DNA from: Saccharibacillus deserti
GTDB lineage: Bacteria > Bacillota > Bacilli > Paenibacillales > Paenibacillaceae
Direction of reading: 5' to 3'
Assembly: GCF_013618475.1 (NCBI RefSeq)
Contig: NZ_JABJVN010000001.1
Span: 1,082,355-1,146,354, forward strand
Length of the DNA: 64,000 bases
The position numbers were made by a program, and so were the translations under genes. Under the pieces are notes generated by a model, which was not told the origin of the DNA, made no database searches, and saw nothing but the letters and a program-made list of their open reading frames with translations. Below, piece by piece: positions 35,882 to 45,084 of the stretch; the first letter of the stretch is position 1; the number at the start of each line of letters is the position of its first letter.

Positions 35882-35930
35882 TAACGGCCCGGTTTTCTGT
35901 TCAAATCCGAAGAAAGGGAGGGAGACCACA

Positions 35931-36668
35931 ATGAAAGAAATGATTCGCCTGGAAGGATTGTCCAAATCGTTCGGCGAGCTGCAGGTGCTCAAAGGCATTG
36001 ACCTGATCGTGGAGGAGAGCGAGGTGGTGTGCCTGATCGGCGTCAGCGGTTCGGGCAAAAGTACGCTGCTGCGCTGCCTGAACTTTCTGGAAGAAAGCAA
36101 CGGCGGGAAGATCTGCATCGAAGGGCGGCAGATTGATCCCAAAACCGACGATCTTAACAAGATTCGCGAGAAAGTGGGCATGGTATTCCAGCATTTCAAC
36201 CTGTTCCCGCATATGACGGTGCTGGAGAATGTAATCGAAGCGCCGGTCCGGGTCAAAAAAGTGCCGAAAGAGCAGGCGGTTCGCGAAGCGAAAGCGCTGC
36301 TGGACAAAGTGGGACTTGCGGAAAAATCCGACGTCTACCCCGGCAAATTGTCCGGCGGACAGAAGCAGCGCGTCGCGATCGCCCGCGCGCTGGCCATGAA
36401 GCCGGACATCATGCTGTTCGACGAGGCGACTTCCGCGCTCGATCCGGAACTGGTTGAAGAAGTTCTCCGAACGATGCGACAGTTGGCGGAAGAAGGCATG
36501 ACCATGGTCGTCGTCACGCACGAGATGAATTTTGCCCGCGAAGTGGCCGATACGATCGTGTTTCTGCACGGCGGCAGCATTATCGAAAAAGCGCCTGCGG
36601 AACAGTTTTTCACGAATCCGCAGGCACCGGAAGCGCAGACCTTCCTGCAAACGACCGCATTCCGGTAA
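35931..36668 (+). CDS. Amino acid ABC transporter ATP-binding protein (GlnQ type)
   Basis: The 245-residue ATPase has Walker A GVSGSGKST (about 37-45), Q-loop VFQHFNLFPH, signature LSGGQKQR, Walker B IMLFDEATSALDPE and switch VVTHEM. It powers the preceding permease. It is the last gene of the operon, followed by a hairpin shared with the convergent MerR gene. Confidence 0.96.
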   Translation: MKEMIRLEGLSKSFGELQVLKGIDLIVEESEVVCLIGVSGSGKSTLLRCLNFLEESNGGKICIEGRQIDPKTDDLNKIREKVGMVFQHFNLFPHMTVLENVIEAPVRVKKVPKEQAVREAKALLDKVGLAEKSDVYPGKLSGGQKQRVAIARALAMKPDIMLFDEATSALDPELVEEVLRTMRQLAEEGMTMVVVTHEMNFAREVADTIVFLHGGSIIEKAPAEQFFTNPQAPEAQTFLQTTAFR

Positions 36669-36720
36669 GGAATTCGCGCCAGGCGGCGGCAGGAGATAGC
36701 GACGCGGCTCACGGACGAAT

Positions 36721-36760
36721 AAATAAAGGGCCTTCATAAAGATGAAGGCTCTTTATTTTG
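36721..36760. terminator. Bidirectional terminator between the ABC operon and the double-MerR gene
   Basis: AAATAAAGGGCCTTCAT pairs with ATGAAGGCTCTTTATTT. Runs of A and T on both sides; the end of the MerR gene (36753) lies within it. Confidence 0.88.
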
Positions 36761-37490
36761 TTCCGGGAGATTCCTCCAGCATGCCGATATACCGCATCAA
36801 TTCGGCAATGGCCGCGTACTGCCGTTCAAGCCGAAGGTTCAGTTTCTCCAGTGCGACCCGGAACGATTTCTCCACGGCGGGGAGGTTGCGGGTATCCAGA
36901 TCGTCGAGCAGCTGCCGGATCGCCTCGATAAAATACACGGTCTGGCGCAGGCTGCTGATGACGATAATCCGCCGCAGCTCGCGCGGCGTAAACTCGCGGT
37001 ATCCGTTCCGTGGATTGCGCCGCGGGCGGATCAGCCCTTCTTTTTCCCAGTGGCGTACCGCCGACGGATTGACGCCCGCGATCCGGGAAACTTCTCCGAC
37101 ACTCATCGAGTCCGTAATCTTCCGTCCGTTATATTTCGAGAAATCCGTTTGTTCGAGCTGCCGCATGACCTCCGTGATCCGGCTTTTTTCCGTATGGATC
37201 CGGGCCTGCTCGGCATTGAGTGCCCACAGCGCTTCTTCGATCTTCCGCTCCCGAATTTTGCGCATGACCGAGTAAGCGATCGGAATGGGATACGCCGCAA
37301 GCAGGAAGCGGAGCGAACGAAACGCCTGCATATGCGTCGGCGTATAAAGCCTGCGTCCGGCACCGACCCTCGGTACGTCGGGGATCAGCCCCTGCTGCTC
37401 GTAACTGCGCAGCGTCGTCGTGCTTACCCCCAGCGACTCGGCCGCCTGCTTGGGTGTCCGGTGCACATGATAAGGATTTTCGCTCTGCAT
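36753..37490 (-). CDS. MerR-family regulator with two MerR DNA-binding domains
   Basis: The 245-residue protein has one MerR winged helix at 8-58 (TPKQAAESLGVSTTTLRSYE, then GAGRRLYTP) and a second at about 128-172 (MSVGEVSRIAGVNPSAVRHW, then NGYREFTPREL), joined by a helical linker. The C-terminal 60 residues form a coiled coil. Most MerR proteins have a single domain and dimerise; a tandem pair in one chain is unusual. It is divergent from the UvrA-like ATPase and probably controls it through the dyad at 37531. The inducer is unknown. Confidence 0.9.
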   Translation of the reverse strand: MQSENPYHVHRTPKQAAESLGVSTTTLRSYEQQGLIPDVPRVGAGRRLYTPTHMQAFRSLRFLLAAYPIPIAYSVMRKIRERKIEEALWALNAEQARIHTEKSRITEVMRQLEQTDFSKYNGRKITDSMSVGEVSRIAGVNPSAVRHWEKEGLIRPRRNPRNGYREFTPRELRRIIVISSLRQTVYFIEAIRQLLDDLDTRNLPAVEKSFRVALEKLNLRLERQYAAIAELMRYIGMLEESPGTK

Positions 37491-37530
37491 GATTTCTTCT
37501 CCTTCCCTGTACCGATAACGCTAACCTTCA

Positions 37531-37546
37531 ACTTGCACCTTCAAGT
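37531..37546. promoter_or_regulatory. Candidate MerR operator between the double-MerR and UvrA-like genes
   Basis: ACTTG-CACCTT-CAAGT is a perfect dyad with 5-base arms in the 184-base divergent region, and CCTTCAA/CCTTCAA also repeats directly around it. MerR sites often have this form. Exact -35 and -10 boxes could not be fixed. Confidence 0.5.
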
Positions 37547-37674
37547 GCTACGACAACATTTAACCGGAAAAGACTCTGCCGTACAAGGGTTTTTCGGCAT
37601 TCAACCGAAAGATTGCATGAATGTTATATGATCGAAGCAAGAACGTTCGCGAAGAACAGGAGAGGGGTACGTCC

Positions 37675-40182
37675 ATGAATACAGGCAGCAGAAACAACGC
37701 CATTCAAGTCCGGGGAGCCCGGGAAGCCTATCTGAAATCGGTCGATCTGGATATTCCGCGGGAAAAGCTGGTCGTCTTCACGGGATTGTCGGGCTCGGGC
37801 AAATCGACGCTGGTCGAAACGATCTTCCAGGAAAGCCAGCGGCAGTACCTGGAAGCGGTCGGATACCAGGGAATTCGCAAGCCCAAAGTCGACGCGATCC
37901 GGTTCCTCTCGTCCGCCATTCAGATTACGCAGAGCGAATCGAACCGCAATCCCCGCTCGACGGTCGGGACGAAGACCCATATTTACACGGATCTGCGCAT
38001 GATCTATGAAAAGCTCGGCGAGCGGGATTGTCCGCACTGCGGCGAACGGATCTCGGCCGCCGACTGCAGGGAAACGACAGTCAAGGCAGACGGGGAGTTC
38101 CGCGTCTACATGGACTGCAGCCGCTGCGGCGAACGGATGGACAAGCTGACCCGAAGCCATTTCTCCGCCAATACGAGAGAAGGCGCATGCCCGGAATGCC
38201 AAGGGCTCGGCAGTCTGCTCAGTCTGGCGCCGGAGCGCTGCGTTGACGAATCGCTGTCCCCGGAAGAAGGAGCCGTCGATTATTGGAACTCGGCGTACAA
38301 AGACTACCAAGTCGATCTGCTCCGCAAAGCCATGAAGCATTACGGCGTTCCGGTTTCCGGGGACACACCGGTTGGCCGATATACCGAAGCGCAGAAAGCC
38401 CTGCTGTACCACGGCGCCGAGTCGGAGGAAGTCAAACGTCTTTTCCCGCAGATTCCGCTTCCGAAAACGGTGTCCGCCGGACGCTTCGAAGGCGTGCTGA
38501 CGACGCTGTGGAGACGGATGTCGGAGAAGGAAGGCGATGCCAAAGCGTTGAACCGTTATTTCGATTCGGTCAGCTGCCCTGCATGCGCCGGAGAACGTCT
38601 GAATCCGATCAGCCGCAGCGTCACGGTCGAAAACCGCAGACTGCCCGAGCTCAGCGCCTTGTCGCTGGAAGAGCTGGGGCAGTGGTTGGACGCTTTCGGC
38701 ACGCAAGCCCGGAGGCCGGAGACGGCGGAAGCGGCCGGAGGAGATTCGGTCGGGATCTATCTCGAAGATCTAAAGACGAAGATCCGAAGATTGGAGCGGA
38801 TCGGACTCGGCTATCTGTCGATCGACCGGCAGACGATTACGTTATCCGGCGGAGAAAGCCAGCGGATCAAGCTTGCGGCGGCGCTGGATTCCGATCTGAC
38901 CGGAATGATGTATCTGCTCGACGAACCCACGATCGGGCTTCATCCGCGCGACACACAGGGCGTGATCGCGGTGCTGCAGCGGCTTCGGGATCTGGGCAAC
39001 AGCGTGCTCGTCATCGAGCACGATACCGATGTCATGCAGGCGGCCGATCATGTGATCGACATGGGCCCGGGTTCCGGCAGGCACGGCGGCGAGGTCGTCG
39101 GACAAGGTACGCTTGAAGAGTTGATGCGAAGCGAGTCGTCCGTGACGGGCCGCTATCTGAGACGAGACAAACAACCTCCGCGTATCCCCCGCCCGGGAGA
39201 CGGGTTATCGATCGGGATCGAGCATGCTTCGCTGCACAACCTGCAGAACGTCAGCGCAAGCTTTCCGACCGGCTGTTTGATCGCGGTCACCGGAGTGTCC
39301 GGCTCGGGCAAGTCTTCGCTGATCTTCGGCGTGCTGGCTGCGGCGGCCGATCCCGAGAACCGTTCCGACCGGCGCTTCGGACAGGTAACGGGTCTGGAAG
39401 CTTTCGAACGCGTCGTTACCATCAAGCAATCGGCGATTGCCAGAATGAAGCGTTCCAACATAGCCACCTACTCCGAAGCCTACGGGGAGATCCGCAAGCT
39501 GTACGGCGGTCTGGGCGCAGCCGCCTCTCGCGGTCTTTCGGCCAAAAGCTTCTCGTTCAACACCCCGGGCGGCCGCTGCGAAAACTGCGAAGGGCTTGGG
39601 ACGATTACCAGCAGCATGCTCTTTTTTGAAAACATCGAAGAAATCTGTCCGGTCTGCGGAGGCAGGCAGTTCAGCGACGAAGTACTGGCCGTAACCTACC
39701 GGGGCCGTTCGATTCATGAAACGCTGCGGCTGTCGATCGAAGAAGCGGCGAGCGATTTCGCCGACCTTCCGAAACTCAACCGTATTCTGAATCTGCTGAA
39801 CGATGTGGGACTGGGTTATCTGGAATTGGGACAGACGCTGACGACGCTCTCCGGCGGCGAAGCGCAGCGGTTGAAACTTGCCGTCGAGCTGCTTGGTTCG
39901 AAAGCCGAACGCATCTTGTATCTGATGGATGAACCGACGACGGGGCTGCATCCGGCGGACGTGGACCATTTTCTCGCACTGCTGAACCGGATGGTGGATT
40001 CCGGCAGTACCGTCGTGGTCGTCGAGCACAATATGCAGATGGTGGCGGCCGCGGACTGGATCGTCGATCTGGGTCCGGAAGGCGGCGTGAACGGCGGAAA
40101 AGTCGGGTTCAGCGGAACGCCGGCGGATCTGATTGCAGCGGGGCGCGGCGCGACAGCGGAACATTTAAGCAGACAGCAGTGA
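37675..40182 (+). CDS. UvrA-like ABC ATPase (UvrA2/DrrC type)
   Basis: The 835-residue protein has two ABC modules: Walker A GLSGSGKST (37-45) and GVSGSGKSS in the second half, with signatures LSGGESQR and LSGGEAQR and D-loops DEPTIGLHPRD and DEPTTGLHPAD. Zinc-finger cysteines remain (CPHC, CSRC, CPEC; CENC, CPVC). The UvrB-binding domain of true UvrA (about 940 residues) is missing, which defines the UvrA-like class often linked to resistance to DNA-binding drugs. Start ATG 37675 has an AGGAGAGGGG site. Control by the divergent MerR protein is likely. Confidence 0.92.
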   Translation: MNTGSRNNAIQVRGAREAYLKSVDLDIPREKLVVFTGLSGSGKSTLVETIFQESQRQYLEAVGYQGIRKPKVDAIRFLSSAIQITQSESNRNPRSTVGTKTHIYTDLRMIYEKLGERDCPHCGERISAADCRETTVKADGEFRVYMDCSRCGERMDKLTRSHFSANTREGACPECQGLGSLLSLAPERCVDESLSPEEGAVDYWNSAYKDYQVDLLRKAMKHYGVPVSGDTPVGRYTEAQKALLYHGAESEEVKRLFPQIPLPKTVSAGRFEGVLTTLWRRMSEKEGDAKALNRYFDSVSCPACAGERLNPISRSVTVENRRLPELSALSLEELGQWLDAFGTQARRPETAEAAGGDSVGIYLEDLKTKIRRLERIGLGYLSIDRQTITLSGGESQRIKLAAALDSDLTGMMYLLDEPTIGLHPRDTQGVIAVLQRLRDLGNSVLVIEHDTDVMQAADHVIDMGPGSGRHGGEVVGQGTLEELMRSESSVTGRYLRRDKQPPRIPRPGDGLSIGIEHASLHNLQNVSASFPTGCLIAVTGVSGSGKSSLIFGVLAAAADPENRSDRRFGQVTGLEAFERVVTIKQSAIARMKRSNIATYSEAYGEIRKLYGGLGAAASRGLSAKSFSFNTPGGRCENCEGLGTITSSMLFFENIEEICPVCGGRQFSDEVLAVTYRGRSIHETLRLSIEEAASDFADLPKLNRILNLLNDVGLGYLELGQTLTTLSGGEAQRLKLAVELLGSKAERILYLMDEPTTGLHPADVDHFLALLNRMVDSGSTVVVVEHNMQMVAAADWIVDLGPEGGVNGGKVGFSGTPADLIAAGRGATAEHLSRQQ

Positions 40183-40281
40183 AAACGGGCGTTCCTTCGC
40201 CTGTCGGTTGTTCGCTCCAAGCGGATACCCGGCAGAGGAAGGGACGCTTTTTGGAATAGGCGTTAACCTGCCGCGGATCTA

Positions 40282-40314
40282 TTGTTAACCCTTAATTATA
40301 TTAATGGTTTACAA
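40282..40314 (+). promoter_or_regulatory. BirA operator of the bioY operon
   Basis: TTGTTAACC (40282-40290) and GGTTTACAA (40306-40314) are separated by 15 bases, an almost exact copy of the Bacillus BirA operator TTGTNAACC-N15-GGTTNACAA. It predicts repression by biotinyl-BirA when biotin is plentiful. Confidence 0.93.
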
Positions 40315-40401
40315 TAAAAACTCGGCAAGTTATACTGCTAAAGGGTCGGAAGCGGCTGCTGTTTCCGGACTCCGCAGTCTATAGGTTGGAGGTCGATTGT
40401 A

Positions 40402-40956
40402 TTGAAAACAAAAGAAATGGTATACGCGGCTTTGTTCGCCGCACTGATCGCGGTGCTGGGCATGATCCCGGCGATTCCGCTCGGATTCATCCCTGTCCCG
40501 ATCACCCTGCAGACGCTGGGCGTGATGCTGGCAGGCGGTTTTTTGGGCAAAAAGACAGGCGCGCTCAGTCTCGTCTTGTTTATCGTATTGGTCGCGATCG
40601 GACTGCCGATTCTCGCCGGAGGCTCCGGCGGATTGGCTCCGCTTGTCGGACCGACGGCCGGTTATATCTTCAGTTGGCCGATCGCGGCTTTCTTCATCGG
40701 ATGGGCATCGGAGAAAGTATGGCCCCGCCTGAAAACCTGGAAGCTGATTGCGATCAACGTCGTATTCGGCGTGATCCTCATCAATCTGATCGGCGCGCCG
40801 GTCATGGCTCTGATTACGAATACCCCGATCTGGCCGGGACTTGCCGCTTCCGCCGTGTTCCTGCCGGGCGATCTGATCAAAGCGGTCTTGGCCGCTATCG
40901 TTGCCGTTCAGGCCCGGGCGGTCAGCCCGATCGAAGAGAAAGTGCACGGCGCCTGA
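40402..40956 (+). CDS. bioY: Biotin transporter substrate-binding (S) component BioY
   Basis: The 184-residue protein has six hydrophobic helices and the BioY motifs VPITLQTLGVMLAG and GPTAGYIFSWPIAAF. It binds biotin in the membrane and docks on the EcfA1-EcfA2-EcfT module encoded directly downstream. TTG 40402 is the likely start, 9 bases after GGAGG. The BirA operator upstream confirms the role. Confidence 0.96.
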   Translation: MKTKEMVYAALFAALIAVLGMIPAIPLGFIPVPITLQTLGVMLAGGFLGKKTGALSLVLFIVLVAIGLPILAGGSGGLAPLVGPTAGYIFSWPIAAFFIGWASEKVWPRLKTWKLIAINVVFGVILINLIGAPVMALITNTPIWPGLAASAVFLPGDLIKAVLAAIVAVQARAVSPIEEKVHGA

Positions 40957-40957
40957 G

Positions 40958-41749
40958 ATGCTGGAATTCGACGCGGTTCATTTTCATTATCGAAAAGGAC
41001 GGGAAGTCCTGCGCGGTGCAACTTTCTCGGTCCAAGCCGGCGAATTTGTCTCGATCGTCGGAGGCAACGGAAGCGGCAAATCGACGCTGGCCAAACTGAT
41101 GAACGGTCTGCTGATTCCCCGCGAAGGATCGGTCCGGCTCGACGGCGAACCGACTTCCGATCCGCATCATCTTCAATCGGTGCGCCGCGCGGTCGGGTTG
41201 ATCTTCCAGAATCCCGACGACCAGTTCATCACGACCGGCGTAAGCGACGAGATCGTATTCGGACTGGAAAATATCCGCGTGCCCGCCGCAGAAATTGGCG
41301 AACGCGTCGTTCGGGCGCTTCGGGCGGTACGAATGGAACGTTACGCCGATTCGGCGCCGCACGAGCTGTCGGGCGGGCAGAAACAGCGCGCGGCTATCGC
41401 CGCGGTACTGGCGATGCGTCCGCGACTGATCGTATTCGACGAAGCGACCTCGATGCTCGATCCGCAGGGCAGAGCCGACGTACTTCAGTTGATGAAAGAA
41501 CTGCATCGGCAGGGACTGACGGTCGTGCAGATCACGCATTATATGGACGAAGTACCGGCCTCGGACCGGGTTCTTCTGCTGGACCGGGGAGCGATCGCGT
41601 TCGACGGTACACCGGACGATTTCTTCGCTTCGGCCGACCTTGAATCTTACGCGCTGGAAAAACCGTTCGCCGTGCGTGTTCGCGAAGCGCTCGGCCTGAC
41701 CGGTTCGCTGTCGGACGATTGGAAGGAGCGTGCGGCGTCCCAATGGTAA
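40958..41749 (+). CDS. ecfA1: ECF transporter ATPase EcfA1
   Basis: The 263-residue ATPase has Walker A GGNGSGKST, Q-loop FQNPDDQF, signature LSGGQKQR and Walker B LIVFDEATSMLDP. It begins one base after the bioY stop. In ECF transporters two different ATPases energise toppling of the S component. Here the module sits with bioY instead of the usual ribosomal-protein locus, so it may be dedicated to biotin or be an extra copy. Confidence 0.94.
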   Translation: MLEFDAVHFHYRKGREVLRGATFSVQAGEFVSIVGGNGSGKSTLAKLMNGLLIPREGSVRLDGEPTSDPHHLQSVRRAVGLIFQNPDDQFITTGVSDEIVFGLENIRVPAAEIGERVVRALRAVRMERYADSAPHELSGGQKQRAAIAAVLAMRPRLIVFDEATSMLDPQGRADVLQLMKELHRQGLTVVQITHYMDEVPASDRVLLLDRGAIAFDGTPDDFFASADLESYALEKPFAVRVREALGLTGSLSDDWKERAASQW

Positions 41750-42663
41750 AAAGAAAGCTTGGGCCAAACGAATCCGTAAGCGGAAACGGAAGTCCGGCCT
41801 CTTACGAATTGCAAAATATTGAAGTCACGGTCGACGGACAATCGATCCTTCGGGATATCCGCTGCACCCTGCAGCAGGGAAGCTGGACATCGCTGATCGG
41901 TCCGACCGGCGCAGGCAAATCCACATTTGCCCGTCTCTGCAAAGGGCTGATACCCGATTACGCCGGCGAATACCGGATCGGCGGCCGCCCCGCCGCCAAA
42001 GACCGCAAAGGCCGGGCGCAGGTTCTGCCGGATATCGGGTTCGTTTTCCAATATCCGGAGCACCAGATCTTCGAGACGACGGTAGAACGCGAACTGGGCT
42101 TTGCGCTGCGTATGCGGGGCGATTCGCCCCGCGAGATCGAAGCGGCGATCTCGCGCATCCTGCCGATATTCGGCCTCGGCGAAGAACTGCTTGCGCAGTC
42201 GCCGCTGCTGCTCAGCGGCGGGCAGAAGCGGCGGATCGCGATCGCTTCCGTGCTGATTGCCGAGCCGAAGCTGCTTATTCTCGACGAGCCGACGGCCGCG
42301 CTCGATCCGCTGAGCCGCCGCGAGCTGCTGGATCTCCTGCACTCCTGGCAGCGGCGCGAAGAGCGGACGATCCTGTTCATTTCGCACCGGATGGAAGACG
42401 TGGCGGAGTATTCGGACCGGGTACTGCTGCTTCGCGAAGGCCGGCTGATCGGCGATCTGGAAACGAACGAACTGTTTCTCGGTCGCAGCGAGCTGCTGGA
42501 ACAGGCGGGTCTTGTCCTGCCGGAGTCCGTTCAACTGCTGCAGCTGATCCGCGAGCTGTCCGGTGTCGACCTTCAGCCGGCGAGCTGCCGCGAAGACGAA
42601 ATCATGCGGGTTGTGCAGGAAGCCTGGGAAGGTCGAAAGGGGAGAAGTACCTATGGCGAATAG
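41743..42663 (+). CDS. ecfA2: ECF transporter ATPase EcfA2
   Basis: The 306-residue ATPase has Walker A GPTGAGKST, FVFQYPEHQIFETTVERELG, signature LSGGQKRR and LLILDEPTAALDP. ATG 41743 overlaps the ecfA1 stop by 7 bases, with a GGAAGGAG site 12 bases upstream; an upstream TTG at 41719 is possible. An N-terminal extension of about 20 residues is poorly conserved. It forms the second half of the ATPase pair. Confidence 0.94.
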   Translation: MVKRKLGPNESVSGNGSPASYELQNIEVTVDGQSILRDIRCTLQQGSWTSLIGPTGAGKSTFARLCKGLIPDYAGEYRIGGRPAAKDRKGRAQVLPDIGFVFQYPEHQIFETTVERELGFALRMRGDSPREIEAAISRILPIFGLGEELLAQSPLLLSGGQKRRIAIASVLIAEPKLLILDEPTAALDPLSRRELLDLLHSWQRREERTILFISHRMEDVAEYSDRVLLLREGRLIGDLETNELFLGRSELLEQAGLVLPESVQLLQLIRELSGVDLQPASCREDEIMRVVQEAWEGRKGRSTYGE

Positions 42664-43462
42664 ACTGCTGATCGGTCAATTTGTCGAAGCCGATTCGATG
42701 CTGCACCGGCTCGATCCCCGTACCAAACTGCTCGGTATGCTGCCGCCGATGATCGCGCTGCTGAATATCCGCAGTTGGAGCGGGTACGGAGCGGCTGCCC
42801 TGCTCGTTCTGGGCCTCATGCTGCTCTCCCTCGTCCCGCTTCGCCGGTATCTGCGCGGTCTGCTGCCGATTCTGCCCGTACTGCTGTTCACACTGCTCTA
42901 CCATATCCTGCTCGGACGCGGCGAGGGGGTGATCGCCTCGTACGGCGTTATCCGGATTACCGGGGAAGGCATACAGGAAGGACTGCGGATCTTCGCGCGC
43001 ATCGTTCTGCTCATTTTGCTGGCTTCCGTATTGACCGGCACGACCCGGCCGCTGATCCTGGCGCAGGGATTGGAGCGGCTGCTGAAGCCGCTGTCCAAAC
43101 TTCGCGTACCGGTCGAGCAGTTCTCGCTCATGATCGTGATCGCGATTCGCTTTATTCCGACCGTACTGGAAGAGGTCGAGCGGATTCAGCTCGCCAGGCG
43201 GGCCAGAGGTTTCGAGCCGACCGGCATGAATCCGATTCGCCGCCTGTTCGCGTCCGTCCCCGTACTCGTTCCGCTGCTGGTCACGACCGTGCGGCGCGCG
43301 GACAACCTGACGATGGCGATCGATGCACGCGCCTATGGAGACGGCCGCGGCCGAACCGTCTACCGGCCGCTTGCGCCCGGCGGCAAAGACGCTGCCGCGG
43401 CCGCCGCAATCGTGCTGGCGGCGGCACTGATCCTGGCGATCGATGTGCTGGCCGGGCGCTAA
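42653..43462 (+). CDS. ecfT: ECF transporter transmembrane component EcfT
   Basis: The 269-residue membrane protein has the EcfT pattern: start DSMLHRLDPRTKL, four to five helices, and coupling helices with the two Ala-Arg-Gly-type motifs ARRARGFEPTG and AIDARAYGDGRGR that contact the ATPases. ATG 42653 overlaps ecfA2 by 11 bases and has an AAAGGGGAG site. It ends the operon. Confidence 0.94.
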   Translation: MANRLLIGQFVEADSMLHRLDPRTKLLGMLPPMIALLNIRSWSGYGAAALLVLGLMLLSLVPLRRYLRGLLPILPVLLFTLLYHILLGRGEGVIASYGVIRITGEGIQEGLRIFARIVLLILLASVLTGTTRPLILAQGLERLLKPLSKLRVPVEQFSLMIVIAIRFIPTVLEEVERIQLARRARGFEPTGMNPIRRLFASVPVLVPLLVTTVRRADNLTMAIDARAYGDGRGRTVYRPLAPGGKDAAAAAAIVLAAALILAIDVLAGR

Positions 43463-43590
43463 AAGAAGCCGCATACGAACATGCGGCAGACCCTTTTCCT
43501 CCAGCAGGCTTCAGCCCAGTGCGACTGCCGATTTACCTTGCTTTTCCCGGCTGCCTTTTATTCAAGCGGACTGCCGAAGAGAGATACCCA

Positions 43591-43642
43591 AACAGGAAGA
43601 ACCCCAACGCTTTAAATAGAGCGTTGGGGTTCTTCCTGTTTT
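43591..43642. terminator. Strong palindromic terminator after ecfT
   Basis: A near-perfect stem of about 22 bp (AACAGGAAGAACCCCAACGC with its complement) ends in TTTT. It lies 130 bases downstream of the ecfT stop and can act on either strand. Confidence 0.88.
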
Positions 43643-43891
43643 CAAGGCTTGATACTTCACTTCCCGCAGCGTACAGGATGCCTAACGAATCCTTCTATCG
43701 CTATCTGCCGATATTCAGCCTTTTACGCAATCTACCGAATCCTCGCAGCCTTATTTGCTGCAATTAGCCCGGTTGAAAGCCGTTTCGAATCAGATAGCGT
43801 GATGACGATTCGTTAAAAAAGGGGACTGTACGCTGGAGAGCAAACAGCGGGACCCGGATTCGTTAGAGCCAACGGACCGTCCATGTTCAGT
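43643..43891. other. Intergenic stretch, nothing recognised
   Basis: Together with 43463-43590 this makes nearly 470 bases without a gene between ecfT and the DMT gene. Apart from the two hairpins I see no conserved frame, repeat or promoter worth naming. Confidence 0.4.
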
Positions 43892-43926
43892 TAAAAAACC
43901 AAGACTTCCGCGATACGGAAGTCTTC
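43892..43926 (-). terminator. Terminator of the DMT transporter gene (minus strand)
   Basis: On the minus strand AAGACTTCCG pairs with CGGAAGTCTT, followed by GGTTTTTT. Confidence 0.88.
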
Positions 43927-43932
43927 GCGGCG

Positions 43933-44886
43933 TCAGGAAGCGAGCCGCAGCACCAGAATGCCCGCCAAAGCCAGCAGAATCCCGAACGCTTCGCGCCGGC
44001 TCATGCTTTCTTTGAGATAGAAGCGCGCATACAGCAGCACGATCACGATGTTGAGCGCGATGATCGCGGATACGATCCCCGTAATCCCCACCTGCAGGGC
44101 GTTCAGCATCAGCACCATGCCGGCGATATTGGTCAATCCGACCGTCATGCCCCAGACCAAAGTACGCTGCGCGCTCCAGACGGGAGAAGAGACTGCGGCG
44201 GCGTTTTGCGGCCCGGCTATACTTTCCGGCGCCGCTTCCTCGCCAGCGCCGGACTTCCCGGTACCCGCAAACGGGGAAGACGAAGCCTTTTGACGAATGC
44301 GCATCCGGTCCGCCGCATACATGCCCAGAAACAGCAGCGTGCCCGATCCGAACATGGCGGTCAGTACCGGAAGCATGGAAGCGCCGGACAGAACCGATTG
44401 TTTGGAACTGAGATCCGTGAAGCTGTACAGCAGCATGGCAAGCGTGCCCCACTGCCAGCCGCGCAGCTGGCCGCCGCGCAGATCCTGTCCGTAGCGGACA
44501 ACGACCAACGCCAGTACGACGATGCCGAAGCCGACAGCCTGCATGAAGCCAAGGGATTCTCCCCACAGCAGATAGGCGGCCAGCACCACGATCACGGGCG
44601 TCAGCGCGGAGAAGAACGCCACTACGGACGCTCGTCCCACTTCATATCCCCGATACAGCGACGCATTGGCGGCAAACGAGAACAGGCCCATCAGCACGCC
44701 GAACTGCACACCGCCGTTCCACGGCTGCTGCGCCCGCAGATTCAGCAGCAGCGAGATTAGCGCCCCGGATACGTACACGCCGACGAACAGCAAATTCCGG
44801 TCCGCCGGCCGCTGAGACGTCCATTGATACAAAATCCCTCTTACGCCGAAGCAGGCCGCCGCTCCGAGCGCATACAGAAACCACAC
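43933..44886 (-). CDS. DMT-superfamily (EamA) transporter
   Basis: The 317-residue protein has ten hydrophobic helices in two EamA repeats (ACFGVRGILYQW; VVALFSALTPVIVVL-like segment read as FFSALTPVIVVLAAYLLWGE; SAIIALNIVIVLLYARFYLK). A hydrophilic loop of about 40 residues (about 200-245), rich in Ala and Ser, separates the halves. The substrate is unknown; the family exports amino acids, nucleosides or drugs. It is a single gene. Confidence 0.9.
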   Translation of the reverse strand: MWFLYALGAAACFGVRGILYQWTSQRPADRNLLFVGVYVSGALISLLLNLRAQQPWNGGVQFGVLMGLFSFAANASLYRGYEVGRASVVAFFSALTPVIVVLAAYLLWGESLGFMQAVGFGIVVLALVVVRYGQDLRGGQLRGWQWGTLAMLLYSFTDLSSKQSVLSGASMLPVLTAMFGSGTLLFLGMYAADRMRIRQKASSSPFAGTGKSGAGEEAAPESIAGPQNAAAVSSPVWSAQRTLVWGMTVGLTNIAGMVLMLNALQVGITGIVSAIIALNIVIVLLYARFYLKESMSRREAFGILLALAGILVLRLAS

Positions 44887-45084
44887 CTTGAATCCAACCT
44901 CCCTGCGGATTCCACCCTTGTGTCGAGGGAAATCCAGAAATTACCGTTCTCTTGCGAGGAAGGCTTTATTTCACCCTTTCGCTTTAGAGCCCGTGGATTC
45001 CTTCATTCCCTATATATTCGTCATCGTTCTTGACCCGGATTTATGCCTGGCTGTCTGCTCGGATCGGCCGGACCGATCTTTCCG

